52,697 bases of DNA, from assembly GCF_900113735.1 (NCBI RefSeq), contig NZ_FOQM01000049.1, positions 1-52,697 of the forward strand. The letters are read 5' to 3'. The notes beneath the pieces were generated by a model. The model had not been told where the DNA came from. It worked only from the letters and a program-made list of their open reading frames with translations, and did no database searches. Source of the stretch: Bradyrhizobium sp. Gha. Its GTDB lineage: Bacteria > Pseudomonadota > Alphaproteobacteria > Rhizobiales > Xanthobacteraceae. This document shows positions 1-8,097 of this stretch, piece by piece. Position numbers and translations under genes: made by a program. Each line of letters opens with the position of its first letter. The stretch's first letter is position 1.

Positions 1-941
1 CCACGAAATTCCCGCACCTGAGCGGTTTCCAGGACTGGGAGTTGGTCCTTGACGTCAGTCGCGGCTGAACGAAGCACTTCGATGTCGAGCGGCATGTCCT
101 TCACATCGAAACTCGCTCCCAACGATTGCATATCGAAAAATTGGGGCCTTTCCTCGTAGACGCCCCAAAGCAAGCCACCGTGACAGGGACGCGCATACAC
201 GGCGGCATCCATGATCCGAACCATGGGCAGATCAGCACGCACGCCATCCAAAGGCTCCGTGATGATCAGTTGCTGTCGGGTCGGCACCAACGGCACGCCA
301 ATCCCGCTTGCCTCCGCTACCTGTCGCGTCCATGCGCCGGCTGCGTCGACGACGATCGGGCCTTGAATGATGCCTTTCGCAGTGGTTGCGCCGGTCACCT
401 TCCCGGCAGTGATATTGACAGCAAGTACGTCCGTCTTCGGGAGCAAGGTGACGCTCTGAGCTGCTCTGGCAAACCCGACAGCCACCTGCGCCGGATCGAA
501 ATACCTGTCGTCACCGATCCTCATCGCCGCTACGACACCTGTCGGCTTCAAGAATGGATTGAGACGATGGGCCTGCTCTGGGGAGATCAGATCGACATCA
601 AGCCCCATGCGGCGACCGCGCTCAAGGTCGTCCTTGATAACCTCCGCATCTTGCGGGCGACGCGCGATCCTCAGGCTGCCCGAATGCACCCAATCCAGCG
701 GTTGCCCGGTTTCTTCCGTGAACGTTTCGATCTTCCGGCATGCGTCCTTGATGAGGCCGATCATCAAATCGCTCTTGCGAACGCAGCTCACCATACCCGC
801 GGCGCGAGGCGACGTTTGCGATCCGATATCGTGCTTGTCGATGAGGACGACGCTGAAATCTTTGCGTTTACTCAGGTAGTAGGCAGTCGCCGCGCCCAGG
901 GCGCCAGAACCAATGACAATCGCGTCGGCCTTGCTAATCAT
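1..941 (-). CDS. FAD-dependent oxidoreductase (DAO family), 3' end outside the window
   Basis: Reading the minus strand from the ATG at 941 gives an open frame to the window edge (about 313 codons seen). The N-terminus has a Rossmann FAD-binding loop, VIGSGALGAATAYYL, followed by an acidic residue about 20 residues on (LIDKHD). Later segments, such as VDAAGAWTRQVAE and a GGLLWGVYEE stretch, fit the glycine oxidase / sarcosine and dimethylglycine dehydrogenase (DAO) family. These are flavin enzymes that oxidise secondary or tertiary amines. A GAGGGC sequence about 10 nt upstream supports the start. The C-terminal part is missing, so substrate and any fused aminomethyltransferase domain cannot be judged. 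The family is confident, the substrate unknown. Confidence 0.85.
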   Translation of the reverse strand, partial: MISKADAIVIGSGALGAATAYYLSKRKDFSVVLIDKHDIGSQTSPRAAGMVSCVRKSDLMIGLIKDACRKIETFTEETGQPLDWVHSGSLRIARRPQDAEVIKDDLERGRRMGLDVDLISPEQAHRLNPFLKPTGVVAAMRIGDDRYFDPAQVAVGFARAAQSVTLLPKTDVLAVNITAGKVTGATTAKGIIQGPIVVDAAGAWTRQVAEASGIGVPLVPTRQQLIITEPLDGVRADLPMVRIMDAAVYARPCHGGLLWGVYEERPQFFDMQSLGASFDVKDMPLDIEVLRSAATDVKDQLPVLETAQVREFR

Positions 942-1071
942 GGTGCAATGCCCTCGAAATGCGATGGCGACGACCAAAGGCTAACACGCGGCGAGGGCGC
1001 TGACCATTGCGATCCCCTCAGTAGGTGAGGTCAGCTGTTCGCCCGGGCCGGGCCTCTGCCCGGAGCGCGGC

Positions 1072-1150
1072 GATGTCCGCTTCTGAGAGATGATCCGACC
1101 ACTGGCATGCTGGCTTCCGAGGGCCGTCGCGATTGACCCAAAGCCGACCT
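1072..1150 (+). repeat. 75-bp dispersed repeat, copy 1
   Basis: Begins with an ATGTCCGCT-type box and ends with the box GTCGCGATTGACCCAAAGCC. It lies about 150 nt upstream of the hydrolase-cyclase gene, in the same orientation as that gene. Confidence 0.6.
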
Positions 1151-1299
1151 CCGCAGGGTTCCAGCTGAGGTCCGCTGCGTACCCTCAGCGAACATGGGCA
1201 GCTGAGGCCATGGCCACATGGCCCTGAGCCTTTCGCCGTTCAATTGCACTGCGTGGCCGTTAGCCGTAGGCTACCCAGTGACCCAGACTGCGGGAAGCC

Positions 1300-2610
1300 A
1301 TGGTTGTCGAGACGCGCTATGTGACCAGCGGCGAGGTCTTCGTCGCGTACCAGATATCCGGACAGGACGGTCCGGATTTGCTCATGACGCCGGGCTTTGT
1401 ATCGCATCTGGAGCTGTCGTGGGAGAATCCCAACGCAGCGCGTTTCCTGAACGACCTTGGCTCGTTCGCGCGACTGATCCGATTCGACAAACGCGGCACG
1501 GGTCTCAGTGATCGTGGCGTCGGTGTCCCGCATCTCGATGAAAGGATCGACGATATCCGCGCCGTCCTCGACGCCGCGGGTTCTAAGAGGGCCTACTTGT
1601 TCGGTGTCTCGGAAGGCGGGCCGATGTCGATCCTGTTCGCGGCGACCTACCCCGAACGGGTCGCCGGTCTCATCCTGTTCGGCACGTATGCGCGCACGGT
1701 TGGCGCATCTGTTCCATTTGACGATTTTTCGGGATTGGAGCGCGATATCCGGTCCAACTGGGGTACCGGCAAGAGTCTGCCCAGTTTCTCCCCGTCGGCA
1801 GCCGCAATTCCCGGGGCCATGGAGCGCTTCGCCAAGTTCGAGCGCTCCGCGGCCAGCCCTTCCGACGTCATCAACCTGATGCGTATGAACCAAGAGATCG
1901 ACGTAACTGACATCCTGCCGTCAATCCGTGTTCCCACGCTAGTCATGCATCGGCGCGATGACGTACGCATTCGTGCGCTCGCCGGCCGCGAGCTTGGGGA
2001 TAGAATTTCTCACGCGCGCTACATCGAACTACCGGGTAGCGATCACCTCGCATGGTCAGGAGATCAGGATCGGCTTGTCGAGGAGATCAGACAATTCATG
2101 GGTGTTTCCGCTACTGAAGTCGACGTTGACCGCGTCCTCTCGACTGTGCTGTTCACCGATATCGTCGACTCGACAAGGAAAGCCTCCTTGGTGGGCGACA
2201 GGCAGTGGCGTTCAACTCTGGAAGCGCATCATGAGGCGGTGCGTTCGGAACTGGAGCGGCATCGAGGACGCGAAGTTAAGACGACAGGCGACGGATTTCT
2301 GGCACTGTTCGACGGCCCAGCGCGCGCTGTCCGTTGCGCCCAGAGGATCGTCAGCGCGGTGCGACCGCTCGATATCGAAGTTCGAGCGGGCGTCCATACC
2401 GGTGAGGTCGAAATGATGGGCGACGATGTGGGCGGCATTGCTGTGCACATCGCAGCACGGGTCGCTCAGCATGCGAAAGCGAGCGAAGTTCTGGCCTCGA
2501 GCACGGTAAAAGACCTAGTCGCAGGTGCTGGCCTCAAGTTCGTCGATCAGGGACCGGCCGCTCTTAAGGGTCTTGCCGAGCCGATGCGCCTTTTTGCAGC
2601 CGTGACCTGA
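1300..2610 (+). CDS. Alpha/beta-hydrolase fused to class III adenylate/guanylate cyclase
   Basis: A 436-aa protein. Residues about 1-268 form an alpha/beta-hydrolase: the nucleophile elbow is GVSEGG with Ser104, an acid candidate is Asp220/221 (HRRDD) and the histidine is His249 (GSDHLAW). Residues about 280-435 form a class III nucleotide cyclase: FTDIVDST gives metal-binding Asp287 and KTTGDGFLA gives Asp331. Lys327 is the residue that usually selects ATP. In the transition-state motif the usual VNxAAR reads VHIAAR, so His replaces Asn. No membrane segment is seen, so it is probably cytosolic. The ATG follows GGGAAG. It probably makes cAMP under control of a ligand bound or cleaved by the hydrolase fold; that coupling is inference. 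Confidence 0.88.
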   Translation: MVVETRYVTSGEVFVAYQISGQDGPDLLMTPGFVSHLELSWENPNAARFLNDLGSFARLIRFDKRGTGLSDRGVGVPHLDERIDDIRAVLDAAGSKRAYLFGVSEGGPMSILFAATYPERVAGLILFGTYARTVGASVPFDDFSGLERDIRSNWGTGKSLPSFSPSAAAIPGAMERFAKFERSAASPSDVINLMRMNQEIDVTDILPSIRVPTLVMHRRDDVRIRALAGRELGDRISHARYIELPGSDHLAWSGDQDRLVEEIRQFMGVSATEVDVDRVLSTVLFTDIVDSTRKASLVGDRQWRSTLEAHHEAVRSELERHRGREVKTTGDGFLALFDGPARAVRCAQRIVSAVRPLDIEVRAGVHTGEVEMMGDDVGGIAVHIAARVAQHAKASEVLASSTVKDLVAGAGLKFVDQGPAALKGLAEPMRLFAAVT

Positions 2611-2917
2611 ATTAGTTTTTGAGGCGCCGATTACGCTTAAAAGCTGAGACGCTATCAAACAAGCCCAATGTCCACTTTGCCGAATGGCCGAACGGGCATC
2701 CGTCGTTTACACCGACTTTTGTAACACAATCGGCCCATCTGCGAAGTTGCGCCGGGTCTGACGGAGATCCGCTCATCGCCGCAGAGCGGCCACTTGGCGT
2801 TAGACCAGACAAACGGCGGGGCCCTACGTCCACAGCCGTTTTTGATGCATCAATGGACAATGCGATCAGCAGGAGCCAAGACGTAATTGCGGGGTCTGCA
2901 AACGTTTTGAGGACAGA

Positions 2918-3139
2918 TCATTCCTCGACGTCAGCAATTCGCCTTAGGACGATCACGACGGCGATGACCAATCCAAATATGCCGCCAGCAATTCCGGCGA
3001 GACCGGAACCAAATGCGCCACTCACATCGCGGTCGGATAGAGCGAACACAAGGATTTCAGACGCGAAGCCTGTTCCCAGCGTCAGCGCACTTACGATCGC
3101 AATGGACTTGAGAAATTCGACCGCAAATCGAAGGGCCAT
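2918..3139 (-). CDS. Small two-helix membrane protein
   Basis: A 73-aa protein with two hydrophobic stretches (about residues 8-31 and 41-65) and a charged end, RRIADVEE. The ATG at 3139 is preceded by GGAGAAAGAT, a good ribosome-binding site, which supports a real gene despite its size. I do not recognise the family. A repeat shared with the membrane-protein gene at 6146-6445 lies just upstream of it. An opposite-strand frame across this locus is not supported. Confidence 0.6.
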   Translation of the reverse strand: MALRFAVEFLKSIAIVSALTLGTGFASEILVFALSDRDVSGAFGSGLAGIAGGIFGLVIAVVIVLRRIADVEE

Positions 3140-3162
3140 ATCTTTCTCCGAGGTCGCCTCAG

Positions 3163-3212
3163 TTGGCTGCTCTTACACATCAGGCGCAGCCCGAAATGTC
3201 GCCTATTGGCCC
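3163..3212. repeat. Second repeat family, copy 1
   Basis: About 50 bp containing CACATCAGGC and AATGTCGCCTATTGGCCCC. It aligns with 6479-6529 with small indels. Both copies begin 24-34 nt upstream of the start of a minus-strand small membrane-protein gene. Confidence 0.55.
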
Positions 3213-3290
3213 CAAACCAGACCTGTGGATGTCACTGATCATGGTCGCATCGTCAAATCGGCACTTCTAACCCGAAGCGAACCTTCGGAT

Positions 3291-3821
3291 TCACCAGGGC
3301 GGCCCCCGCAGATCCAACCTCCCGGCGGCGGGAGCCAAGCAGATGCCATCCTGCACCATCGCGGGATTGAGGGTGAACTCCATGGCGACCCCGCGATGTA
3401 CGACCAGCGGCGTGTCAGCAAATAGCCGCCAATCGAGCTTGCCGTAGAAAGCGCGCAGATTATTCGCGCAGAACATCAATGAAAACGCTACCTGCTGATC
3501 GTCCACGAGATAGGAACGCATCGCCGCAAGCGCGGCTCGTGCGAACCCGCGCTCGCGCGAACCCGGGGCTGTCATCACGCCACCAATCCCACCGACTCGA
3601 ACTTCGTGGCCATCTGTGAGTGCATCCCGGATGAGAGCACCAACATGGCAAACCAATCGCTCATCCTCCCACAGCATCGCGCGGACGGTTTGCGGAGCCC
3701 ATTTCGCCCAAGAGCCCCAGTCGGGTACCGCTCCGGGCGGATATACGGCATCTGAAAGGTCGCTAATTGCTCGCCGTTCCACTGAAGTGAGTAGGTGGTC
3801 GAGTTTAAGATCAATGCGCAT
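3291..3821 (-). CDS. GNAT-family N-acetyltransferase
   Basis: A 176-aa protein with the GNAT acetyl-CoA core: a beta strand VGGIGGVMTAP followed by SRERGFARAAL, which matches the R/Q-x-x-G-x-G/A pyrophosphate loop and its helix, and a later strand with CANNLRAFYGKLDW typical of the C-terminal half. It should transfer an acetyl group from acetyl-CoA to an amine; the substrate is unknown. The start at 3821 has only a weak GGGGGC upstream, so a few residues either way are possible. It stands alone between two gene-poor stretches. Confidence 0.75.
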   Translation of the reverse strand: MRIDLKLDHLLTSVERRAISDLSDAVYPPGAVPDWGSWAKWAPQTVRAMLWEDERLVCHVGALIRDALTDGHEVRVGGIGGVMTAPGSRERGFARAALAAMRSYLVDDQQVAFSLMFCANNLRAFYGKLDWRLFADTPLVVHRGVAMEFTLNPAMVQDGICLAPAAGRLDLRGPPW

Positions 3822-4131
3822 AAGTGACAGCCCCCGACGCTATCGCAGGCTAGGATTTCAGAGGAGTCGACTTCCGGTTGTGGCCGATTGCGAAGTCAGC
3901 GTGAACACGTGGGGTGCCTCATGGTGAAGTCGCAAATGTCCCGGGCGCGCCGCCGTAACAAAGCGTTGCGGATCAGCTGTTGTGCCGGCTCCTCGAATAA
4001 CGATGACTAAAATACGAGGCCAGCAGCATCGTGCCGACAAATAGCTAGAAGAGGGCGCGCCCGCGTAAACGAAAAGCGTAACAGCGCCAATCCCGGAAGC
4101 TTGTTTGATCTCATTGCGCCAGCCGCTGGTT
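3822..4131. other. Gene-free stretch
   Basis: No frame here has a convincing start, ribosome site or domain. I see no hairpin or tandem repeat of note. Confidence 0.4.
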
Positions 4132-4824
4132 TCATTTCGAGTCGCATGAGACCGATGCTCCCATCACAACGGCCTTGTTCCAAAGCTGATACCCGGCGGC
4201 GTTCAGGTGTACTCCGTCAATCGTGTGCGGCGTCGGCAGCGGGGGCAAGGCAGCAAAGGTCGCGCCGCCGCGGACGGCGAGTGCCGGCAGAGCGGCATTG
4301 TAGCTATCGATGAGCGGCGCCGCTTTCGTTTGCGTCTCGGCGGAAAGACGAGGTGAGGCATCGAGTGGCGTAATCCCCAGCGTGATCACATGGGCCGTAG
4401 CCTTCGAAAGCGTAGCTACGAGCGAGCTGTAGTTGGCCTCAAACTGCTGCAGATCCCGTGCCGCCCCCAACGCGTCGTTGATCCCCAGCGCGATCACGAT
4501 AGCGGCCGCGGGCTTGCCGTCGAGCACATCCATCAGCCAGCCGCCCAAATCGCTTGTCGTCGAGGCACCCTCCAGGCCGGCGTTGATGATCGCATGTCCG
4601 CAGAGCTCGCGCGGCAGGGTCGACGCTTCGACAATGCTGTCACCGAGAACGATGATGGGATTATCGGTCCGGCTCAGCGTGTAATAAAGGATGTTTTGCC
4701 GGCTTCGACGGTGCGACTCCGCAAAGGCCTGCTTTTTGACAATGGAGATCCCGATCGAAACAGCGCCGATCGCGAGGACTGCAAAGCCGAGAATCATTCG
4801 GTTCATGGGCGCACTCGAACACAC
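4132..4824 (-). CDS. Membrane-anchored SGNH/GDSL-family hydrolase
   Basis: A 230-aa protein with the four SGNH blocks in order: VLGDSIVEAS (nucleophile Ser), NAGLEGAST (Gly of the oxyanion hole), GINDALG (Asn) and DGVHLNAAGY (catalytic Asp and His). A hydrophobic N-terminal helix (MILGFAVLAIGAVSIGISIV) suggests a signal anchor with the enzyme in the periplasm. It is probably an esterase, lipase or acyl-glycan deacylase; the substrate is unknown. The first codon is GTG at 4824; the ATG at 4806 (MNRMILG) is an equally good start. Confidence 0.8.
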   Translation of the reverse strand: MCSSAPMNRMILGFAVLAIGAVSIGISIVKKQAFAESHRRSRQNILYYTLSRTDNPIIVLGDSIVEASTLPRELCGHAIINAGLEGASTTSDLGGWLMDVLDGKPAAAIVIALGINDALGAARDLQQFEANYSSLVATLSKATAHVITLGITPLDASPRLSAETQTKAAPLIDSYNAALPALAVRGGATFAALPPLPTPHTIDGVHLNAAGYQLWNKAVVMGASVSCDSK

Positions 4825-4936
4825 CGATGGTTCAAACCGCGAATGATAGGCCGGTGAGGGTTAAGACAATCTGCCAACGACCAGCAAAATGATCGTGACG
4901 GACCCACAGCGGTCATGTGTAGACCATCTATCCTCG

Positions 4937-5229
4937 TCAATGTCCCATAGCCGGCCTTGTGTAGACGCTCTCGTAACGCCCGTATGCTCCTCCTTCCAAC
5001 CGCGCTTTGCGACGAGGAACCGCCTCAGTTGTTCGTGCCCCCAGCCACAACACGGCGTCGATATGGTTTTTTTTGAGGACGTCATCCCAGGTGCGTTCAT
5101 CGACCTCCCAGTGAACGAGCTGAATAGTCCTGCAACAGTTCGTCGGGATAGGCGGTCGCGGCCCGCCCGTCCACGAACAGGAGGACTGATCCATGGGTGA
5201 GGAGGATCAGATAGCGTCGAACGTCCATA
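4937..5229 (-). pseudogene. Frameshifted remnant of a membrane-protein C-terminal tail
   Basis: Three minus-strand frames read in succession make sense together. The first gives RRYLILLTHGSVLLFVDGRA and AYPDELLQDY. The second gives WDDVLKKNHIDAVLW. The third gives HEQLRRFLVAKRGWKEEHTG. The last part, YESVYTRP, returns to the second frame. The pattern of VDGR, YPDELL, a W-VL-K-ID-VLW core and a final strand resembles the soluble C-terminal tail of polytopic glycosyltransferase-type membrane proteins; that assignment is inference. At least three indels are needed, and the 5' part ends where repeat copy 2 begins, so this is a decayed fragment. Confidence 0.5.
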
Positions 5230-5239
5230 GTCGCGTTGG

Positions 5240-5316
5240 CGTCAGCTCTTGGGGAGAGACCGGACCTAAATTAACTGGGTCCAAACCGTCGCGATTGACC
5301 CAGAGCCGACCTGCGG
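5240..5316 (+). repeat. 75-bp dispersed repeat, copy 2
   Basis: Contains GTCAGCTCTTGGGGAGAGAC and ends with GTCGCGATTGACCCAGAGCC. It is in the same orientation as, and about 130 nt upstream of, the rpiB-family gene. Confidence 0.6.
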
Positions 5317-5449
5317 TCTCCGCCGCCCGGTTCATTTCACTGGGTTGCACTACTAGAACCCGGTCTGATCCTTGCAGCGGTTGAGATTGGCCCATAGAAC
5401 CGACTCGGCCAAGCCGCCAAATTGCCTCGGGAAACGGGACGCGCTCTCC

Positions 5450-5929
5450 ATGACAGCCAGCAACCGCATCGTCCTCTCCAGTGACCACACCGCCATTCAG
5501 CTGCGACTGACCATTGCCGCCCATATCGCAGCCCATGGCTGGGAGGCGGTCGACATCGGACCAACGACACCCGAGAGCACACACTATCCAAAGCACGGCG
5601 AAGCCGCGGCGCGACTCGTCGCCTCCGGCGATTGCCGATTTGGCATTATCCTATGCGGAACTGGCCAAGGCATCATGATGGCGGCGAACAAGGTCAAGGG
5701 TGTCCGGTGCGGCGTCTGCGTTGACACATTCTCAGCCCGCATGATCCGCCAGCACAACGATGCCAATATGCTGTCGATTGGCGGCCGCGTGGTGGGCGAA
5801 GGGCTGGCGCTCGACATCGTGGATGCGTTCCTGACTGCCCAGTTCGACGGTGGCCGGCATGCGCCTCGAGTGGCGATGATTGAGGCTCTGGAGACGAAGG
5901 ACGGCCCCGCCGTTAGAAGGGGCACATGA
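5450..5929 (+). CDS. rpiB: RpiB/LacAB-family sugar-phosphate isomerase
   Basis: A 159-aa cytosolic protein that aligns along its length with ribose-5-phosphate isomerase B. It has SSDHTAIQLR near the N-terminus, the catalytic-cysteine loop CGTGQGIMMAANK (Cys69), His102 in RQHNDANMLSIGGR and the GVRCGVCVD strand. The family interconverts aldose and ketose phosphates (ribose-5-P/ribulose-5-P, or tetrose and hexose phosphates in relatives). The SSDHTAIQLR opening differs from the GSDHAGF of classical RpiB, so the substrate may not be ribose-5-phosphate. The ATG at 5450 is chosen because it starts the fold directly. Its stop overlaps a short downstream frame. Confidence 0.85.
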   Translation: MTASNRIVLSSDHTAIQLRLTIAAHIAAHGWEAVDIGPTTPESTHYPKHGEAAARLVASGDCRFGIILCGTGQGIMMAANKVKGVRCGVCVDTFSARMIRQHNDANMLSIGGRVVGEGLALDIVDAFLTAQFDGGRHAPRVAMIEALETKDGPAVRRGT

Positions 5930-6081
5930 AGAGACCCTTTGAGCTGAGTTTGGCTAGATTGAGAAATATCGCGGTGGCCGTCACAGCCAATAACGTCCCG
6001 GACGAACAAGGTTCGGCGGCGATCGTCGTGAAATTTTCAGATGGAACCGCAGCGAGGCCGAATAATCGCTGTCCTCACTGA
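5926..6081 (+). CDS. Short coupled reading frame after rpiB
   Basis: A 51-codon frame whose ATG overlaps the rpiB stop (ATGA). It is preceded by the strong site GAAGGGG. The protein (MKRPFELSLARLRNIAVAV..., then GSAAIVVKFSDGT) looks like the beginning of a longer folded domain that stops abruptly after FSDGT, so it may be a truncated gene. I do not recognise it with certainty. Confidence 0.45.
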   Translation: MKRPFELSLARLRNIAVAVTANNVPDEQGSAAIVVKFSDGTAARPNNRCPH

Positions 6082-6145
6082 TAAAGAGCCTAGCCCTTGG
6101 TGACAGTTGGTGCGTCGGCTATTGGATAAATAGCGAACGCTAATA

Positions 6146-6445
6146 TCAGCGGTCGAGGCCGCCGCTTTTGACCCTGGCTGTGTGAAAACGGTTAGAGCGA
6201 TGGAGGACTAAAGCACCTACCAATCCGACCAAGAAACAGATTCCGAGCGTGTAGCCTACTGGATTAAGCAAGCCCAACCTATCCGCCATAAGGACAAGCG
6301 CGGTCGCGACGAACACCTGCGCGATCCAGACGCGCCACACCGCTCTCAACCCTTTGCCAAAGACAGCACGATTACGATGCAAGACAATCCACGACGGTGT
6401 CCAAAGCACTGCAAGCAGCACAGTAATCACGAACACCGCAAACAT
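6146..6445 (-). CDS. Small membrane protein with three helices
   Basis: A 99-aa protein with hydrophobic stretches near residues 1-20, 38-55 and 62-81 and a basic C-terminus (HRSNRFHTARVKSGG). No domain is recognised. The ribosome site is weak (ACGGAA). A repeat shared with the other small membrane-protein gene at 2918-3139 lies immediately upstream. Confidence 0.55.
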   Translation of the reverse strand: MFAVFVITVLLAVLWTPSWIVLHRNRAVFGKGLRAVWRVWIAQVFVATALVLMADRLGLLNPVGYTLGICFLVGLVGALVLHRSNRFHTARVKSGGLDR

Positions 6446-6478
6446 GAGTGCTTATTCCGTATAACGAAGGCCACTTGG

Positions 6479-6529
6479 TTGGTAGCCTCTTGCATATCAG
6501 GCCAAGCGAGGGATGTCTCCTGTTGGCCC
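6479..6529. repeat. Second repeat family, copy 2
   Basis: Contains CATATCAGGC and GATGTCTCCTGTTGGCCC and aligns with 3163-3212. It is placed just upstream of the start of the minus-strand gene ending at 6445. Confidence 0.55.
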
Positions 6530-6555
6530 TTCGCTGCCGCATCCGACGGTCGAGG

Positions 6556-6630
6556 ATATGTCGGCTGCCAGGGGTAGACCGAACCTCACTTAAACGGGCC
6601 TAGACCGACGCGATTGACCCGTTGCGGACT
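6556..6630 (+). repeat. 75-bp dispersed repeat, copy 3
   Basis: Begins ATATGTCGGCTGCCAGGGG and ends with GACGCGATTGACCCGTTGCG. It lies about 60 nt upstream of the P-loop kinase start. A TTG start for that gene at 6622 would lie inside this repeat and is therefore unlikely. Confidence 0.6.
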
Positions 6631-6690
6631 TCCCGAGAAGCCGTAGGATCAGCCCGCGGACGAGAGCGCATCAGTTCTTCAGGGATCACA

Positions 6691-7209
6691 GTGACCCGTA
6701 TAGCCATCATCGGAAATGCGGCTGGCGGCAAGTCGACTTTGGCCGACAAAATCTCCGCCGGGCGAGGCCTGCCTCGCATCGAAGTAGACAAGTTGCTTTG
6801 GGAGCAAGGATGGAAGCTCGCCCCCGCAGATGTTTACGAGAATAGGCATTCAGCGGCTATCGCCGGCGATAAGTGGGTCATCGAGGGTCTGGGTAGTCAA
6901 GCCTCGATACCGGCACGGATATCTAGGGCGACCGAGATTGTGCTGATCGACCTGCCTCTTTGGGTACACTTCGCGCTGGCAGCCGAACGTCAAGTCCGTT
7001 GGCATCAGGAAGAGATGCGTCCCGCCGGAATGGATGCCAGACCTCCTACAATGGCGCTGTTCAGGACCATGTGGGAGGTGGATCAGAACTGGATGCCTGC
7101 CATTCGCGAACTCTGCCGTGAGAGCGAGCAAGCAAAAAAGCTAACTCGGCTCTGTAATCTGGAAGAGCTAAACGCCTATTCGCTACAGTTCGATCTGCCC
7201 AAGGAATAG
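6691..7209 (+). CDS. P-loop kinase of the adenylate-kinase/topology-modulation type
   Basis: A 172-aa protein with a Walker A motif at its N-terminus (IIGNAAGGKST), a PRIEVDKLLW segment placed like the base- or substrate-binding part of small nucleotide kinases, and GDKWVIEGLGS, typical of proteins annotated FlaR or topology-modulation kinase. It should phosphorylate a small substrate with ATP; the substrate is unknown. I chose GTG at 6691 because AGGGA lies 5 nt upstream and the fold starts there. A longer frame upstream runs into repeat copy 3. Confidence 0.75.
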   Translation: MTRIAIIGNAAGGKSTLADKISAGRGLPRIEVDKLLWEQGWKLAPADVYENRHSAAIAGDKWVIEGLGSQASIPARISRATEIVLIDLPLWVHFALAAERQVRWHQEEMRPAGMDARPPTMALFRTMWEVDQNWMPAIRELCRESEQAKKLTRLCNLEELNAYSLQFDLPKE

Positions 7210-7252
7210 ATAGCGGTCCCCAGTGGCTGTCCAAGTTGCGCCGCGTCCGAAG

Positions 7253-7308
7253 GATGTCGGCTCGTCGGGACACAGCCGACCGACGCGATTGACCCAAACC
7301 GGAAATCT
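7253..7308 (+). repeat. 75-bp dispersed repeat, copy 4
   Basis: Begins GATGTCGGCTCGTCGGGACA and ends with GACGCGATTGACCCAAACCG. It lies about 120 nt upstream of the SGNH esterase, in the same orientation. Confidence 0.6.
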
Positions 7309-7431
7309 ACTCCAGTCTGGCGTCAACCTGCTATGTTTCGCGGAGACTTTGTTTCGGACATGGTCCGGGTGTCGAACCCGCGCCGCAATTGTCCGCCGCA
7401 GCCGTTCCAAATCCAACCGAGCGAGCTTCTC

Positions 7432-8097
7432 ATGACGAGGCGAATCCTGTGTTTTGGTGACTCTCTGACCTGGGGATGGATTGCTGTTGACGAAGGAGCG
7501 CCAACGACAAGATTCCATTATCCAGAGCGGTGGACGGGAATCATGGCCGCCAAACTTGGGTCCGATTACGAAATCGTGGAAGAGGGCCTGAGTGCACGTA
7601 CGACGACGATCGATGATCCAGTTGATCCGCGCCTGAACGGGTCGGCCTATCTGCCAACCGCTCTGGCAAGTCACCTTCCGCTGGACCTCGTCATCATCAT
7701 GCTCGGGACAAACGATGCGAAGAGTTACTATCGTCGCACGCCGTACGATATTGCGGTCGGAATGTCGAAACTCGTCGGCCAGGTGCTCACCTCGGCCGGT
7801 GGCGTGGGGACTGTCTACGGAGCACCTCATGTGCTCGTGGTCGCACCGCCTCCACTTGCGCCCGTACCGGATCCTTGGCTCCAGGGAATGTTTGAGGGTG
7901 GACGCGAGAAGACCATAGAGCTTGCAACACACTACAAGTCCCTGGCCGACTTCATGAAGGTTGACTTCTTCGACGCAGGACGTGTGATCTCAACGGACGG
8001 TCTTGATGGCATCCATTTCTCCGCAAGTAACAATGTCGATCTCGGCAACGCCCTGGCCGACAAAGTTCTGGAAATATTTTCGCGCAGGGCTAGCTAA
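7432..8097 (+). CDS. SGNH-family arylesterase/acyltransferase (MsAcT-like)
   Basis: A 221-aa protein with RILCFGDSLTWGW (Ser11), EEGLSARTT, LDLVIIMLGTNDAKSYY and DGIHFS, the SGNH blocks in order. Spacing and intervening sequence closely follow the mycobacterial acyltransferase/perhydrolase MsAcT as I remember it, including VGTVYGAPHVLVVAPPP and FFDAGRVISTDGLDG. Such enzymes hydrolyse short-chain esters and can transfer acyl groups to alcohols or peroxide. No signal peptide is present, so it is cytosolic. The ATG at 7432 is chosen by this similarity; an in-frame ATG at 7333 would add unrelated residues. Confidence 0.85.
   Translation: MTRRILCFGDSLTWGWIAVDEGAPTTRFHYPERWTGIMAAKLGSDYEIVEEGLSARTTTIDDPVDPRLNGSAYLPTALASHLPLDLVIIMLGTNDAKSYYRRTPYDIAVGMSKLVGQVLTSAGGVGTVYGAPHVLVVAPPPLAPVPDPWLQGMFEGGREKTIELATHYKSLADFMKVDFFDAGRVISTDGLDGIHFSASNNVDLGNALADKVLEIFSRRAS

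Noticed and set aside
126..1028. 300-codon plus-strand frame at the left edge
   Set aside because: It lies antisense to the FAD oxidoreductase, whose flavin motif and codon pattern are clear.
2619..3425. 268-codon plus-strand frame
   Set aside because: It crosses a minus-strand gene with a good ribosome site, the second repeat family and part of the acetyltransferase; its sequence is low in hydrophobic order and looks non-coding.
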